Counted from the stretch's first letter, positions 33,185 to 45,186 are shown. The stretch is 64,000 nucleotides of DNA from Paraphoma chrysanthemicola (GCA_020744225.1 JAGMWG010000014.1:620001-684000); one strand, 5' to 3'. The notes: generated by a model not told the origin, from the letters alone. Translations and numbers: made by a program.

Positions 33185-36100
33185 ATGGACATCAATTCGC
33201 TGCTGTCGCCGTCCGACTCGCCCGCGGGCACCCCGACTCCCCAACCGCCACCTGCCCTCCCGTCGCCCTCGATGCTGCAATCGCCCAGCAAGCGCGCGAT
33301 ACGCCAGATGCCGTCGCGGACGCCATCGGGCCTCAGCCAGCAGATCACCTCGTCGCCACAACCGCACGCTGCGCTCCAGCAGGTACCGTCACCAGGCTTC
33401 GCGCACATCGCGAACGGCGCAAGAGCCATGCACAGCGCAATGAGTACACCACAGCCGCTTGGGTCGCCGCACGATGCGCATATGGGTTCTCCACACCCAG
33501 TCTTCAGGCAGGCATCGACACCGGGCATGGATACACTGGCAGGTATGTGCCATCCTTCAAGTTGTAGTTGAGAGGGCATACATGTTGTGTGTTGCGCAAT
33601 ACGACTACGGGGAGTTGTTGCGCATCGGATGTCAGAATGTTTGCTTTGGATAACGGCGTGTTCAATGAAAAGACGTTCACTAATCGCTCCTCAGATCTCG
33701 CCAGCATGCAGCAACAACAGGCTGCCCGCCAGACGCCAGTTGGCCATCAGCGCCCAGTAACGTAAGTTCGCTTCATTTCTTGAAATGTCCCACTAGTGTT
33801 TCTGCAATTGTGTATGCTCTGATGGTATAAGGCTATGTCGATCTCAAATCCGGCAATTGGGCATCGAATGATGTCGGCATGTTTGCGTCGCGGCGTTGAA
33901 GGCCGCGCTTGTCGTCACGGGTCGCAGCTGCCTGCCAAGCTTGGCCTGTCGCACAAACCTTCTCATCCTCACACCACTAACTTTGCATCAGACTACAACA
34001 TCTCGGACAACACCTTTCTGGTGAGTCGGTCGCAAGCATCATGTCAGAACAGTCGCCGAGGCCGCGCAGCTTTGTGACTCGGTCTCTGGACCAGCAGCAC
34101 ATTGACTGGCTGAACCAGCTGGATGCGACGCTGATAGAAAACCCATTCGATTACTACAGCCATCTTTCACTTGTTACCACTTTGCATCAAGGCCTGCAAA
34201 ATCATCTTGCTACTTTCGACTCAGGACCACACGCGTATGAGCTTGTACATACTCTACGGGATGCATACAAGTCAATGTCGGAGAAGTACCCGCTCGGTGA
34301 GACCTTGTGGCACTACCGGCTGAACGATGAAAAGACCCTTGCCCAGAATTCAGAAGACCGAATGGGAGTTCTGGAGCTACACAAACAATCGACAGTAGAA
34401 GAACCATATAGTGCGAAGCTCTGGGCGGCGTACGGCGAGTATACCAGCTACCTCGTCGAATGTTCGTGGGAACAAGAGCCACCCGAGCAATGGAACGAAG
34501 AGGATCGGCTCATTGGTCGCGAACTCTTCAAGCCACAACTAGTGCTTGAAGCTTTACAGGAAGGTGCGGAAAGGGTCAAATACAACTTACAGGAGAGCAA
34601 CCTTGTGTGGGACCGCTATCTTCAAGTACTGGAAGAAGATCTCGAGCGGGGTGGTTTCAGTCAAGAGAGGGCAACCAGAGTCGCGGCAATCTACAACGAG
34701 CGCCTGAGCCAGCCGCACGCGACATGGCAGAACACGTTTTCGAGATACTCCTCCTTCAACACGCGCTACTATAAAGACCATTATGAAGAGCTCATGGAAC
34801 AAGCAACCCAGAAGAACACGCACATCAAGCAGCAGTACGCCAATCGCGAGGAGTATGAGTTCAAGGTGCTGCAGGCAATTCAGGCTGGCGATCAAGATGC
34901 CGAGTACCACGCAGTCACCCGGTATCTGAAGTGGGAGAAGAAGACTATGGGTGTGTACAGCTTCCACCTCGTCAACGCGCTCTATGAACGAGCAACACTC
35001 CGGTTCCCAGTCGACCCCTCAATATGGGAGGACCATGTCGAGTTCCTGATATGGCAGAACAACCGCTCGGTCGACCTGCTCAACGTGCTCGAACGCGCAA
35101 CGAAACACTGTCCTTGGTCAGGCGCACTGTGGTCTCATCGTATCTTGACGCTGGAAGCTGAAAACAAGGCATTCGAGGATCTTGAGCATGTGAAGCACAC
35201 AGCAACCGGATCAGGACTTCTAGAACACGCAGACCTCGAAGAGCTAATCAAAGTACAACTCGCGTGGTGCGGCTATCTGCGACGACGAGCTTTCGACGAC
35301 CCGAGGGCGACCGAGGATGATGTTGATATCGCAGAAGTGGGTATTAGGTCTGCTTTGGAGTTTGTTCGCGAGGTGGGCATCAAGAAGCACGGAAGAGACT
35401 GGGCCGATCCAAAGTACCGTTTGGAGCGCCTTCATATGAAGTTCTGGCTGCAGCGCGGCAATCTCGACGAAGCCCGTGCAATTCTCGAGACTCTCGCCCC
35501 ACGGCAAGGCGACTCCTACGACTTCTGGTACCGATGGTACATTTTCGAGATGATTCTCTGGTCGCAACACGCTACACGAAGTGACTTAAACGCCGGCAAG
35601 CAGCTGGCGCCTCCCACGCGAGCGACGGCTGTCCTGGAACGAGGAATGGAGCGTCTCACGACCATTGACCATCCGGAACCAATCCTCGAGATGTACATCA
35701 ACCATGTCGAACATCACGAGTCCGTCCTCAAAGTCCGAAGTGCTGCCATTGAGCGAAGGCGTGCGGAGCGCGTCATTTCGATCCGCAAGGAGAAAGAACG
35801 TGCAGCTGCCGCATCACAGCAGGTAACGCCACCAAGCGAGGTTGCTGAGAGCTCGGGGAAACGAAAGCGAGAAGATCAGATCCAGGATGACGATCCCACG
35901 ACTAAGAAGAGCAGAGTTGCCAATGCGCAGGAAGCGTCGATCAACGGCGAAGCTAGGCAGACCAGCGAAGCGCCGTCGGATGCTCAATCCTCCGGTAATA
36001 AGCGAGATCGCGAGCACACGTCTATCATCGTTCGCAAGTTACCAGTCGGTACGACCCAGACTCGCATTCGCCAATTCTTCACCGATGCCGGCACGGTGCG

Positions 36101-37361
36101 CAACCTGGTCTTGAAGGAAGAGAAGGATACTGTCACAGCTATCGTGGAGTTCGAAACCCCTGACGAAGCAGAGTACGCCTTGACCAAAGAAGCAAAAGGA
36201 TTCGAAGGCCACAGCATCTCTATCGAACGCGCGCAAAGCACCACGCTGTACGTTACCAATTACCCGGCGCATGCGGACGAAGCCTACCTGCGGAAACTGT
36301 TCAGCCCATTCGGTGACATTGTCGGCATTCGCTTCCCGTCGCTCAAGTTCGACACACACCGACGCTTCTGTTATGTACAATTCGACAATGCTGAGAATGC
36401 GGTGGCAGCGACGCAGCTAGATGGAACTGATGTCGAGGGCTTCAAGCTGGTTTCACGGATTTCTGACCCCAAGGCGAAGAAGAAGCGCGACGGAGCTGTC
36501 ACGGAAGGCAGAGAAGTCTACATCTGGCATCTCAACTTTAGGGTCAAGCAAAAAGAGGTTGAAGAGGTGTTTGGCCACTTTGGTACCATTGAGCGTGTCA
36601 AGTTGCCAACCATCAAGGGACTTGGGAACAATAGAGGCTTTGGCTTCGTGACCTACAAGGACAAGGAAAGCGCCGACGCGGCTGTTGCTGAGATGCACGG
36701 CAAGGATTTCTGGGGTCTTGACTTGCACGTCGAGATTGCCAACGATCGAGGCGAGACAAAACCAAAGATCAAGTCCACACTCGAGAACAGCATTGCTGAC
36801 AGCCCACAACCACTCGAGGCTACACTGGCTAAAGGTGATGCTGTTGCCGATGCTGGTTCAAAGCCCGAAGGGACTATTGGAAATCGATCAATCGCCTTCC
36901 TGAACCTGCCGGACACTGTACCCGACGTACGCATTCGACCTCTGGTTGAGCCTTTCGGGTTCAAGAAGATCACTCTCGAGCCTCAACATGGTGGCGCGAT
37001 TATTGAGTTTAATTCGGTCGAAGGAGCGGGCAAAGCTGAAATCGCATTGCAGGGCACGGACTTTGAGGGCAGAAAACTCCGCATCGGCACCGTCAAGGAT
37101 CTGAAGCAGCAAAAGAGCGAATGGAAGGCAAGCAACAGCTTCGTTCAACCGAGCCGAGTCAACCGACCTGCCGTCCGTGGACGTTCAGCTGGAGGTCGCG
37201 GCCGAGGCAAGAGCGGTATAAGTGTTGGTCGACCAGCGATTCCCAAAGGTGCAACAACAACGAACGGCGAGGCGAAGAGTAACGCAGACTTCCGCGCCAT
37301 GATCATGAAGAAGGAACCTGCGAAGGAGGATCCGAAAGATGAGGATAAGATGGAAGAGTAA
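33185..37361 (+). CDS. PRP24: U4/U6 snRNA-associated splicing factor PRP24 / SART3 homologue
   Basis: Reanneals U4 with U6 snRNA during spliceosome recycling in the nucleus. Three exons: 33185-33542, 33695-33761 and 33992-37361, about 1264 residues. The large third exon has an internal ATG at 34041, but reading upstream stays open to an acceptor at 33991 and joins in frame to DLASMQQQQAARQ and to MDINSLLSPSDSPAGTPTPQ, so the true start is probably 33185 (the N-terminus as I recall it for other filamentous fungi is similar). Order: Pro/Ser-rich N-terminus; HAT/half-TPR repeats about 190-720 (LWAAYGEYTSYLVECSWEQE, SGALWSHRILTLEAENK); a charged linker; four RRMs (IIVRKLPVGTT, LYVTNYPAHADEAYLRKLF, VYIWHLNFRVKQKEVEEVF, IAFLNLPDTVPD); and a C-terminal KSNADFRAMIMKK, the LSm-interaction motif of Prp24/SART3. 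Confidence 0.92.
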
Positions 37362-38162
37362 TGGTAGGGCGTTCGCTCATGACTGCATTCCAGAGTTTTA
37401 CTGTACTCTGCTGGTGTTTTATCAATGGCTTCGGAATAGGAGGAAAGGCCGGAAGGTTGGGCTTAGCACTGCATATACTGGCGTCGGGAATTTGCTTCTA
37501 TCATCCGTGTGGGCACTATGAGGAAGGTTAGCTATATCCAGTGGATCTGAGCGTGTAGTATAATGTAATGCAGCATATGTCTGATGTTTATGGGTGCTGG
37601 GTCGTGATTCTCGAAGTACTTTGTTTCAGAGCAGAAGAAGTTGATGTGCACACGCACGTGGTAGACGTCGTATTGGTGCTTGGACTTGTACACCATGCTA
37701 ACTTGATTGTGCTACTTGTCAAACCTTGTTTTGTGCACGGATGTAGTCACTCGTCCACTTGGAAATGGTGGAGCGGGCAACTCGACTTCGAAGGTTGTCA
37801 ATACGAGGATGCTAAATGCCAAGATGGTCTCTAGCCTAGTACTATTGTGGAAGTGGGACAAACAAGTGGGAAAACGACATATCGTCACTTAGACGAGGCT
37901 GCAACACCCGATATAGAAAAGCATGTGGAGATCGATACTAGCGGTAGGTAGACAGGAAGTCATCAACTGCCGTGCAATGATGCTTGTGTTGGGCATGTGG
38001 AAGCATGTCATGGGTGCGATAAATATGGAGTAAACGTGAAAGAGCGACAAGGGGGCGCAAGACGGAGGGTGCCAAGGTGCTGGCTACGCGCAAAATGGAA
38101 GACGTGGATGTCGATCGCGCAGTAAGGTCCCAGTCGCCGCTCCCAGATCCCGTTTGAGCAAC

Positions 38163-38257
38163 CAGATGCCAGGCGCGCAGCCGGATGCCAGTCGCGCAGC
38201 CGTATGCCAAATCGTGCAGCCAGGGGCCGGTCGCGCAGCCAGTGTCGGTCGCGCAGC
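38163..38257. repeat. Minisatellite, five units of 18-20 bases
   Basis: Five head-to-tail units of the pattern C-x-GATGCCAGTCGCGCAGC: the first, second, fourth and fifth end in GCGCAGC and the third in CGTGCAGC. Units start at about 38163, 38182, 38201, 38221 and 38240. On the minus strand the array reads as a Trp/Leu/Arg-rich peptide repeat (for example CATGIRLRAWHLVAQ), but no gene is supported. Confidence 0.85.
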
Positions 38258-38896
38258 CAAAGTGTTGGCTGTGCCATTAACCCCACGTGTCGGCAGGGTG
38301 ATTGAATGCCAGTAACCCTGCTTCGCGTCCATCGGAAAGGACACCCGCCGCAGCGCGCAGAAGCGCGCCTGATTTGGCTCTTATGCCCATTTCATTTCAT
38401 TTGCGTGTTGCCGCAGTGCGAGCCCACAGAACATTCATGTCTGCACAATGTAGGCTTGCAGTACAATCGAGTTCCAACAATGGTTCATTCTTCATAGGAG
38501 TATTCTGTGATTTGATTCTAAGTCGAAGGACCTTTTTGCATCAAGATACTGGTCGTTTACTCAAAGTCGCCAGCAACAACGTTTTTAGCAGTATCGAGCA
38601 CTCCGTTGAGAACAGGGCGAAGCAAATACCGTTGATGATTGATCTCAGCCGCAACGCGAGGAGAGACTGTCGATTTGCCCTTCACTAGCGTCGGGATGAC
38701 CCTGGAATTGCAACACTTCGCTGCCCAGCAACTCTGGTGGCCGCTTTGGCCAGAAGCATTGCATTATTTCGGTAGGATTCTCAGCATTGGCCGTTGTTTT
38801 GGCCTTGTGGTAATGCGGACACAGTGCCGCTCTTAGCGTGCTCATCCACAGCATGCTGACCGCGACATGGCATGCTGCTGCTCATGGTCGTTTTTA

Positions 38897-38932
38897 GCGT
38901 GCTGCCCACGCATGGCGTGTTGCCCACGCATG
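38897..38932. repeat. Tandem duplication of an 18-base unit
   Basis: GCGTGCTGCCCACGCATG (38897) is followed directly by GCGTGTTGCCCACGCATG (38915). Each unit contains an inverted pair (GCGTG...CACGC). Related GCGTGCT and GCATGCTG motifs are scattered from 38837 to 38990, also near TTAGCGT blocks at 38834, 38895 and 38941. Confidence 0.75.
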
Positions 38933-39286
38933 GTTGCTCTTAGCGTTCCCGGCTGCGGGATGGCGGCGGTGCGTTCTTCCCCGGCATGCTGTCCACGCAG
39001 AGCGAGATGTCTGCGCTAGATTCAGCTGCGCGGATCATCCGGGCTCCCCGTCTCTCCTCGTCCTGCTCCTGGCACGTCATGTAGTGTGCGTCTGGGGAAA
39101 ACAGAGCACAGTCGCTCATTTCATGTGTTTTGCGCAGCCATAACCATCCCAAGAAGGGCGATTCCCTCAGACACCAATCGAGCACTTAAAGGGAAAGCAT
39201 GCTCTCACTCATGGCCGTCTCTACCACATCATTGTGGTTAATAAGGCGAGTCACTCTGGGGCTCTACAACACAACTCGCAGCCACA

Positions 39287-40229
39287 ATGACAAGCCTTTC
39301 TCATTGGTCAGATAACTTCGACTTTTACGAAGAACTTACCAGCCTGGACTACTCCTCGTTCGCATCGGACACACTCCTAGCGGAATCAGCTCAGACGCAT
39401 AATGATCTCCAAATTTCATCCACAATGTCACGATGTATGTTTAGTCTATACCAAGATGACTAGTTCAAGGATATCTTGTGGCGGTCACTAACGATCGCCT
39501 GACGCGCTAGTGCCTGAGCAAGGCTCGGAACATGAACGAGCCACACGCATAATCGGACAGGATGGCGGACTGGCAATCCGGTCTTGCGAACGGCATGGTC
39601 ACGAAGTAGCCATGGATGTTGACCTCGTCGACCAAGGCTCTGGTCAGAGCTGCCCGAACTCACAAATCAATGTGATCAATCAACATAGTAGGTTGATGGA
39701 CGAAGACTCGAGATCCCTGTAAGTCAATCAAGATATATGGTGGTAACGATAGCTGACCAGTACTTTCAGCGATGGCCCCATACTTTCGCCTCCAAGTCAG
39801 GACCATTGCGATGACTTGATCCAATCGAGCTCGGCTGGCGCGGCTCAAACAGAGTTTTTATATGCAGCTTCTGAATGCAACAATAGCACAATCACCGGTA
39901 CCTCAAGCGCCCCGAATGTGTCACCTACGAGGCCCTCGTCCCATCCGTCTACTGTCGGGCACATCCAGTTCTGCACAGAGACACGAAGCTTGGTCTTTCG
40001 CTGCGTCCATCCTCGCTGCCGCGATAGACCCTTTCGCCGCCCCTTCGAGTTCGAAAGACACTACAATAGCATACATGCAGCTGTGAAGACAATTTTCTGG
40101 TGCCCGAGCGCAGGCTGCAATCGTGGCACTGGTAAAAGACCCTTCCCACGTAAGGATAAGATGATGGACCATGCCCGAAAGGTGCATGGCATTGAAGTCG
40201 GCAATAAAGAAAATGAGATGGTGGAGTGA
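39287..40229 (+). CDS. Two-finger C2H2-like protein, copy 3
   Basis: Three exons, 39287-39434, 39511-39718 and 39770-40229, about 271 residues. The start MTSLSHWSDNFDFYEELTSL is acidic and aromatic, like an activation segment. The C-terminal domain has C-x4-C-x13-H-x4-H (LVFRCVHPRCRDRPF ... RHYNSIH) and C-x4-C-x17-H-x4-H (FWCPSAGCNRG ... KDKMMDHARKVHGIE). The middle is Ser/Thr/Pro-rich (SSAPNVSPTRPSSHPSTVG). Introns have proper GT..AG ends and a CACTAACG branch-like site. The finger region is close to copies 2 and 4, sharing RHYN..H, FWCP and RPFPRKDKMMDHARKVHGIE. No named family was recalled; nucleic-acid binding is inferred. It is isolated in a repeat-rich stretch. Confidence 0.8.
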
Positions 40230-41123
40230 ACTTGATATGATGGGTCTTGGTCGACGGATTGACTTTGGAAGGACAACTGCGGTTGATCTACGGCACTACG
40301 ATCGGGAGGAGTTAGGATCGGCAGTACATGATGGATGGACCTCCTTGCGTTCATGCCGGCATTCAGTTTTTCTTTTCGTTTCAAAAATGTATAACATGAC
40401 CACTTCGTGGACATGACTCTTTCCACGGGTCCCCTATTGTAGCAATACCAAGCTCGGCTCATGGTTCCACGTGGGCTTCTCCAGAGGTCATCCGCCATTT
40501 GCGTCCATACGAAGTGATAGAGAGCCTCATGGAGATATTGAAGCCGCGAAGTTGAAGACATTCGCAACTTCGTTCCATGCACCTACCAATTAAGCCACGA
40601 GCGAGCAGTTCGTGCTGCTTGAGGCCATAACACAAGCGGAATTATTTTCTGCATAGGCGTGGCATCTAATACAAATAACCATGTGTTCGCAGCGCATAGA
40701 CACCGAAACCTCCGTTCAGGCGAGGAATACAAGCGGGACGTAGATGTGCAGGAGAGCATTGGTTTTTGAAGATCTGGCAGATTTTGGTCTTGATCAACGT
40801 ATTGACCGACAACGCAGCCTGATCATTCATGCCTTCGCCTGAGACAGTAGCAATGGCGAGCTGGCCTTGAAGGCCCATGATGGCAAGTCGCACGCTTTGC
40901 ATATCTGCAGCAAGGGCCTTTCCATAAAGTTGCGGCTCAGTGTTGCTGAGGCTTACGATTCCTGGCTGACCCATGTGGTGACTGTAATGTGGCCTCCCTG
41001 GTCTTTCCATAGAGATGCTCAATATTGAGATAAAGCCCCACGGATGGGCTCCACGTAGGTAAGATAGAATGGTGGATTTACTTTACGAAAGACCGATCAC
41101 CGTGTATGTATTTTGTTTCGACC

Positions 41124-41183
41124 ATGTATGCAATTCGTGTTGGCTAAGATGTACTTCGTGTCGATTATGTATGCAATTCGTGT
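41124..41183. repeat. 17-base direct repeat, 43 bases apart
   Basis: ATGTATGCAATTCGTGT occurs at 41124 and again at 41167, with a related GATGTACTTCGTGTCGA between them. Confidence 0.7.
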
Positions 41184-41789
41184 CGATCATGGTCCGCTAT
41201 ATGAACCAACGCAGAGAAAGAAACGTTTTTGCCGCATCTGGCGTCCAGATGAGCTCAACTCAATCTCGGGGATGGTTAAGAGACTGCAGGGGAGCATAGA
41301 TTGCCAGAACTACTGTTGAAGTATGTCGAGGTTATAAGAAATACATCGGAGGGTGACTTGACAAGGTATACAAGGTTCAAGTGTACCCCGGGCCGTGTAA
41401 GATTGATATTCAGACGGAAGTGTTGTGATATCTGGCGCTGAAAGGTCGCCAGCAGTCGCGGTTGTGGAATGCAGTGATGTCATCGACGAGCATCTTCAGG
41501 GAAAGGGCTCTTTGTATGAGTCGTGAGATTGTGCTGAACTGAAGAAATCGTGGTGTTCGTGCAGTAGAGATTAATTCGATCTCGAATAGTAATACAGCTG
41601 CTGAAGAATGCCCGGGTGAGCAAGAATCGCTAGATGGTGATACAGGCGTCCAATGGTGAAACGCAGCATGAGTATCTACCATGGAGAGCCAACATGGTCT
41701 GATGATTAGCCCCATTGTACGAGAATATGATGTACACCACGAACGAGCAACTCCGGCCCAAGGTGCCACGGTCCTGGAAGTCTTCATCC

Positions 41790-42490
41790 TCGATGGCCAT
41801 TCTGTAGCGTACTGAATCCCCTGGGCCCAAATTTCACAATACTGGGTGGTGTTGTCATCCTCAGTGGCCATTCTGCAGCGTCCAAGATCTCACAGGCATT
41901 CCATCCAAGTATCTTCAAAAGCTGGAACTGTCTCCAAAATGATCTTATAGCTTCCAGACTCTCCTGAAAATGGGTTCCAAGTATCTTCAAAAGCTGTAAT
42001 GGCCTCTTAGATGGATTTATGAAGTCCAGAATCGCCCGGACATTCAGTCCACGTATCATAAAAAGCTGGAGCTGTTCTTGTGAAACCCGAAATCTCCTAG
42101 GCATTCGATCCCTGTATTCTTGGAAGCCGGGACAGTCTCGTAAAGAAGCGCCATCATCTGATATGCCAAATAAATGAATGCGAGCATGTAGTCAATGCTG
42201 TCTGAAAGGCGACAGCGAAGCCTGGAATCTCCTAGGCATTCATTCCATGTATCCTTGGAAGCTGGGACCGTCTCGTAAAGAAGCGCTATCATGTAATATG
42301 CCAAGTAAATGAATGGTAGCATGTAGTCAATGCTGTCTGGCAAGCGATGGCGAAGCAGCTCTAGGAACGAATGAATCCCATGCTTCCACATATGCACGGG
42401 TCTCAGGACGAATGGACAGCATGCTTCCACATACGCGCAGGCTCCAGGAACGAATGTGTGCCATGCTTCCACATGCGCGCAGGCATCCAA
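41790..42490 (-). repeat. Decayed protein-coding tandem repeat array
   Basis: Five diverged copies of one motif lie at about 41897, 41974, 42041, 42101 and 42237 (plus-strand starts). Read on the minus strand they give ETVPAFEDTWMECL, AITAFEDTWNPFSGES, TAPAFYDTWTECPGDSGLHK, ETVPASKNTGIECLGDFGFHK and ETVPASKDTWNECLGDSRLR, so the same frame is kept in the copies although stops now separate them. The two largest units (from 42091 and 42227) are 136 bases apart and also share SIDYML.FIYLAY..ALLYE. A third start is near 42363. Farther left (42370-42490) a shorter unit around GCTTCCACATACGCGCAGG repeats three times. The array looks like the relic of a repeat protein gene. Confidence 0.7.
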
Positions 42491-44260
42491 TAATTGGCTA
42501 CCAACCGACAAATTGCCGGAGTGGCAGATGGGTGCTGGCTTGCTAAGAAGAAATCATGATGCTCATGGAGTAAGGCTCATTTTTAACGCTGCTCTTTCAA
42601 TATTGCATTGCATTTGTTCTCGATAACTTCCAGGGTGCGGAAACAGCTTTGCTTTCTGTAATTCTGGTAGCTCTATTATTCGGTGTTTGTGGGACAAAGT
42701 ATGAATTATGTGACCATAGTTGCGGCAAAGAAGTAACAGAGGGCTGGCAAGGCTGAATAGCCAAGGTGTGGAGTCAAAAGTGGGAAGCAGGACGACAGGT
42801 TGGTAAAGCAGGGCGAACACGGGAATGGCCTCTGTAAATGATGTGCGGGGTGAACCAAGCTAACCCAAACGTCATGAAAAGCGTCGCTTGTTGCCTGATT
42901 CCGCCGCAACCAGGGCGTGATACGAGGGCGGGCGGTGAGGTGGGAACCACCAATCACAGCTAGATCTAAGTCTGACATTCGTGTTCTTACGATGTGGGCA
43001 CACAATTAGACGGGCGTGGAGCTAGCCGCGGCAAGACGAGCTGCAAGGGAATGGGCCATGATGCCAACACGGTTAGAGTGTGTGCCCAAGGGGCAGGGGT
43101 GCTGGACGTTGGGAGTCGCGCTGGACGCTGGGAAAAAGACACCACACACTAACCACAAGAAGGTGTCATGCAGCATGTGCGTGGAAAGTGCGCCGCGCTC
43201 GTTGTGCGCCCATTGCCCTTCGTCGCAAGGCAGCCAATCGATACCACTGGACGGTTCGCCGACCTTTAGGCTCATGATAGAAATGTCCTGGAACAGCTCA
43301 CGACGCGTCGGGAGGTCGTTTCGACCGGTGCGCATCCGTAGACAACTGGGATAAGCTGGCACGCTAAGCAGACGCTCCCGAGACCCATGTACTCGGAGGG
43401 CAAAAATATTGCCCACCGCGAAAATTGCCCGCCATTCAGCGTACTATTAGACCACCAAAGAGCAGAAATATAAGACACAACAGCAATGCCGTTCGTGTTG
43501 AATGCCAGTGTCTTGATTTTGAGAAGATCAGTCTATATTTTGTGTCCGTCATCAAGGAAGACGTGTGTTGCAAATGGGGAGGTAATACTGATGTCTTTGC
43601 AAGAAGTCGCAACCTTTCGTGAGGTTCATCCCGCGTGGAAGCATCCATGGTGGATGCTTACATACACTTCCGGCGCCACATGTGGTTAATGGGGATGGGA
43701 GAAGGACCGTGTTGTTGGTGTCGATTTGTCTGGTCCTGCGCGGAGTCTTGATGAGCGGGTGATGAGCGGGTCATGCCTGCATCCGCCAGGCTGACCGCCC
43801 ACGCTTCGTGGCCTGTCACCGTGTGGTGGGCGTTTCAGCTGATTCCAGCGCGATTCCCTGCCGATGCTCATAGGAGTGAGTGAACAGGGGGTGATGGCTT
43901 ACGGTCCGCGACCTGTCATTGGAGACTTTGCCTAGCATACTACCCCTGTTATCAAGCGGAGGTTAGGGACGGTGGCTGAACCGCGCCTTAGACGCTGGTC
44001 GTTCTAGCGGCCAGGTCTACTAGGTTCGGTTGTGGGTGGGCGTTCTGTCCAGCTAAATGACACAAGGTACTCTCGAAAACATCTCCCCAAGCGCAACATG
44101 CTTCGTGTATATATCTGGTCCCCTAGGCCCTCCTCATTGACTGCCATCTTTAAGTCAAGGACTTACTTGGCCTTCTGAAAACCAGCCTCGCACACGAAGT
44201 GTTTGTTTTATTGACTTTGTTCGGGACCCCTCCACCTAGGTTTGTGATTGGTCGTCCGCC

Positions 44261-45186
44261 ATGAGTGCTCAGCTCGATGCTTGCATCATCAACCGGGCCT
44301 GCTTCACATCCGCACCAGGGCAAGCAGTTGAGGATCAAGTCAACATGACTCAAGAGTGGAACGAAGACCTTGACTTGGACCCCTCTCCTGATCTACCTCA
44401 CGAGTGGCCGTTGACGCCACCTACCAGTTTCCCCTCGGCACTACCTTGGCTGGATCCATACTCTCCACAGCCAAATAGCGCTTTTGTTCCGTTCTCCAAT
44501 TATCACCACGAGGATCTTGCGAATACGGTAGAGTTGGACCGTAATCTTCCTGACGGCTTCGTCAAACTTGGCGCACTCGGTTTGCATGATGCTATACCGA
44601 ATCCCAGTCTGTACAGTCTCCACATGGCCCGACCCACGAGGTAAACCTCTCCACCGTGATATCAAGAACGATGCTGATACTTAAGTTCAGCTCCACTCCA
44701 CGCAATCGGCCGACTACTCTCCCTAAAGCCCGAGAACCCACCTTTGTGCCTGTTGCCCAGAGCTCATCTACGGCTCGTCCTGTGCATAATCTTCGGCCAC
44801 TTAGACTGAAAGCACGCCATTCGCACATGCCGTCTAGGCCCGACTCCAGCATCTGTCCTCCCTCTTCATCATCATCTTCATCTTCTTCTTCAGATGTTTG
44901 CACTGTCCGAGCCACCAACAATCCACGCGTATTTGTCTTCCGATGCAGCCTTCCACGATGCCGTCGCCGGACCTTTGGCCGTTGGTGCGACTTTGACAGA
45001 CACTATAACGGAGCACATGCCGCAGTCAAGACTGTGTTCTGGTGTCCAGTTGCTGACTGCCCTCGTAACGAAGACGAAGGGACTCGGCCATTTCCACGCA
45101 AGGATAAGATGATGGATCACGCTCGGAAGGTACATGGGATTGAGGGAGATGAAGACGACGTAGCTACAATAGGTGGGGCTTCTTAG
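44261..45186 (+). CDS. Two-finger C2H2-like protein, copy 4
   Basis: Two exons, 44261-44640 and 44691-45186, about 291 residues, joined in frame as MARPTSSTPRNRPTTLP over a 50-base intron. The N-terminal half is acidic with many Pro and Trp (DLDLDPSPDLPHEWPLTPPT). A polyserine run at about residues 200-211, coded by TCT/TCA repeats at 44863-44893, precedes the fingers. Fingers are C-x4-C-x13-H-x4-H (VFRCSLPRCRRRTF ... RHYNGAH) and C-x4-C-x19-H-x4-H (FWCPVADCPRNEDEG ... KDKMMDHARKVHGIEG). It is closest to copy 2 by eye (NPRVFVFRC, GRW.DF.RHYNG.H, KTVFWCPVA.C). Function unknown; a regulator-like role is inferred from acidic tail plus fingers. Confidence 0.82.
44863..44893 (+). repeat. Trinucleotide microsatellite in coding sequence
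   Basis: A TCA/TCT run encodes the polyserine tract of two-finger copy 4. Such runs change length easily and may vary between strains. Confidence 0.7.

Larger units (their letters stand above)
37362..39286. other. 1.9-kb gene-free stretch with tandem repeats
   Basis: No supported gene. It contains two minisatellite-like patches (38163-38257 and 38897-38932), listed separately, and the promoter of two-finger copy 3. Confidence 0.5.
40230..44260. other. 4-kb gene-poor, repeat-bearing stretch
   Basis: No supported intact gene. A 118-codon minus frame at 40666-41022 and a 136-codon minus frame at 43006-43416 have no recognised family and are not called. Repeats at 41124-41183 and about 41790-42490 are listed separately. 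Confidence 0.45.

Noticed and set aside
32800..33579. 259-codon minus-strand frame
   Set aside because: Overlaps PRP24 exon 1 and the promoter region, has no domain and no splice partners.
40666..41022. 118-codon minus frame in the gene-poor stretch
   Set aside because: Starts at an ATG, but no recognised domain, no splice context and no relative; left as unsupported.
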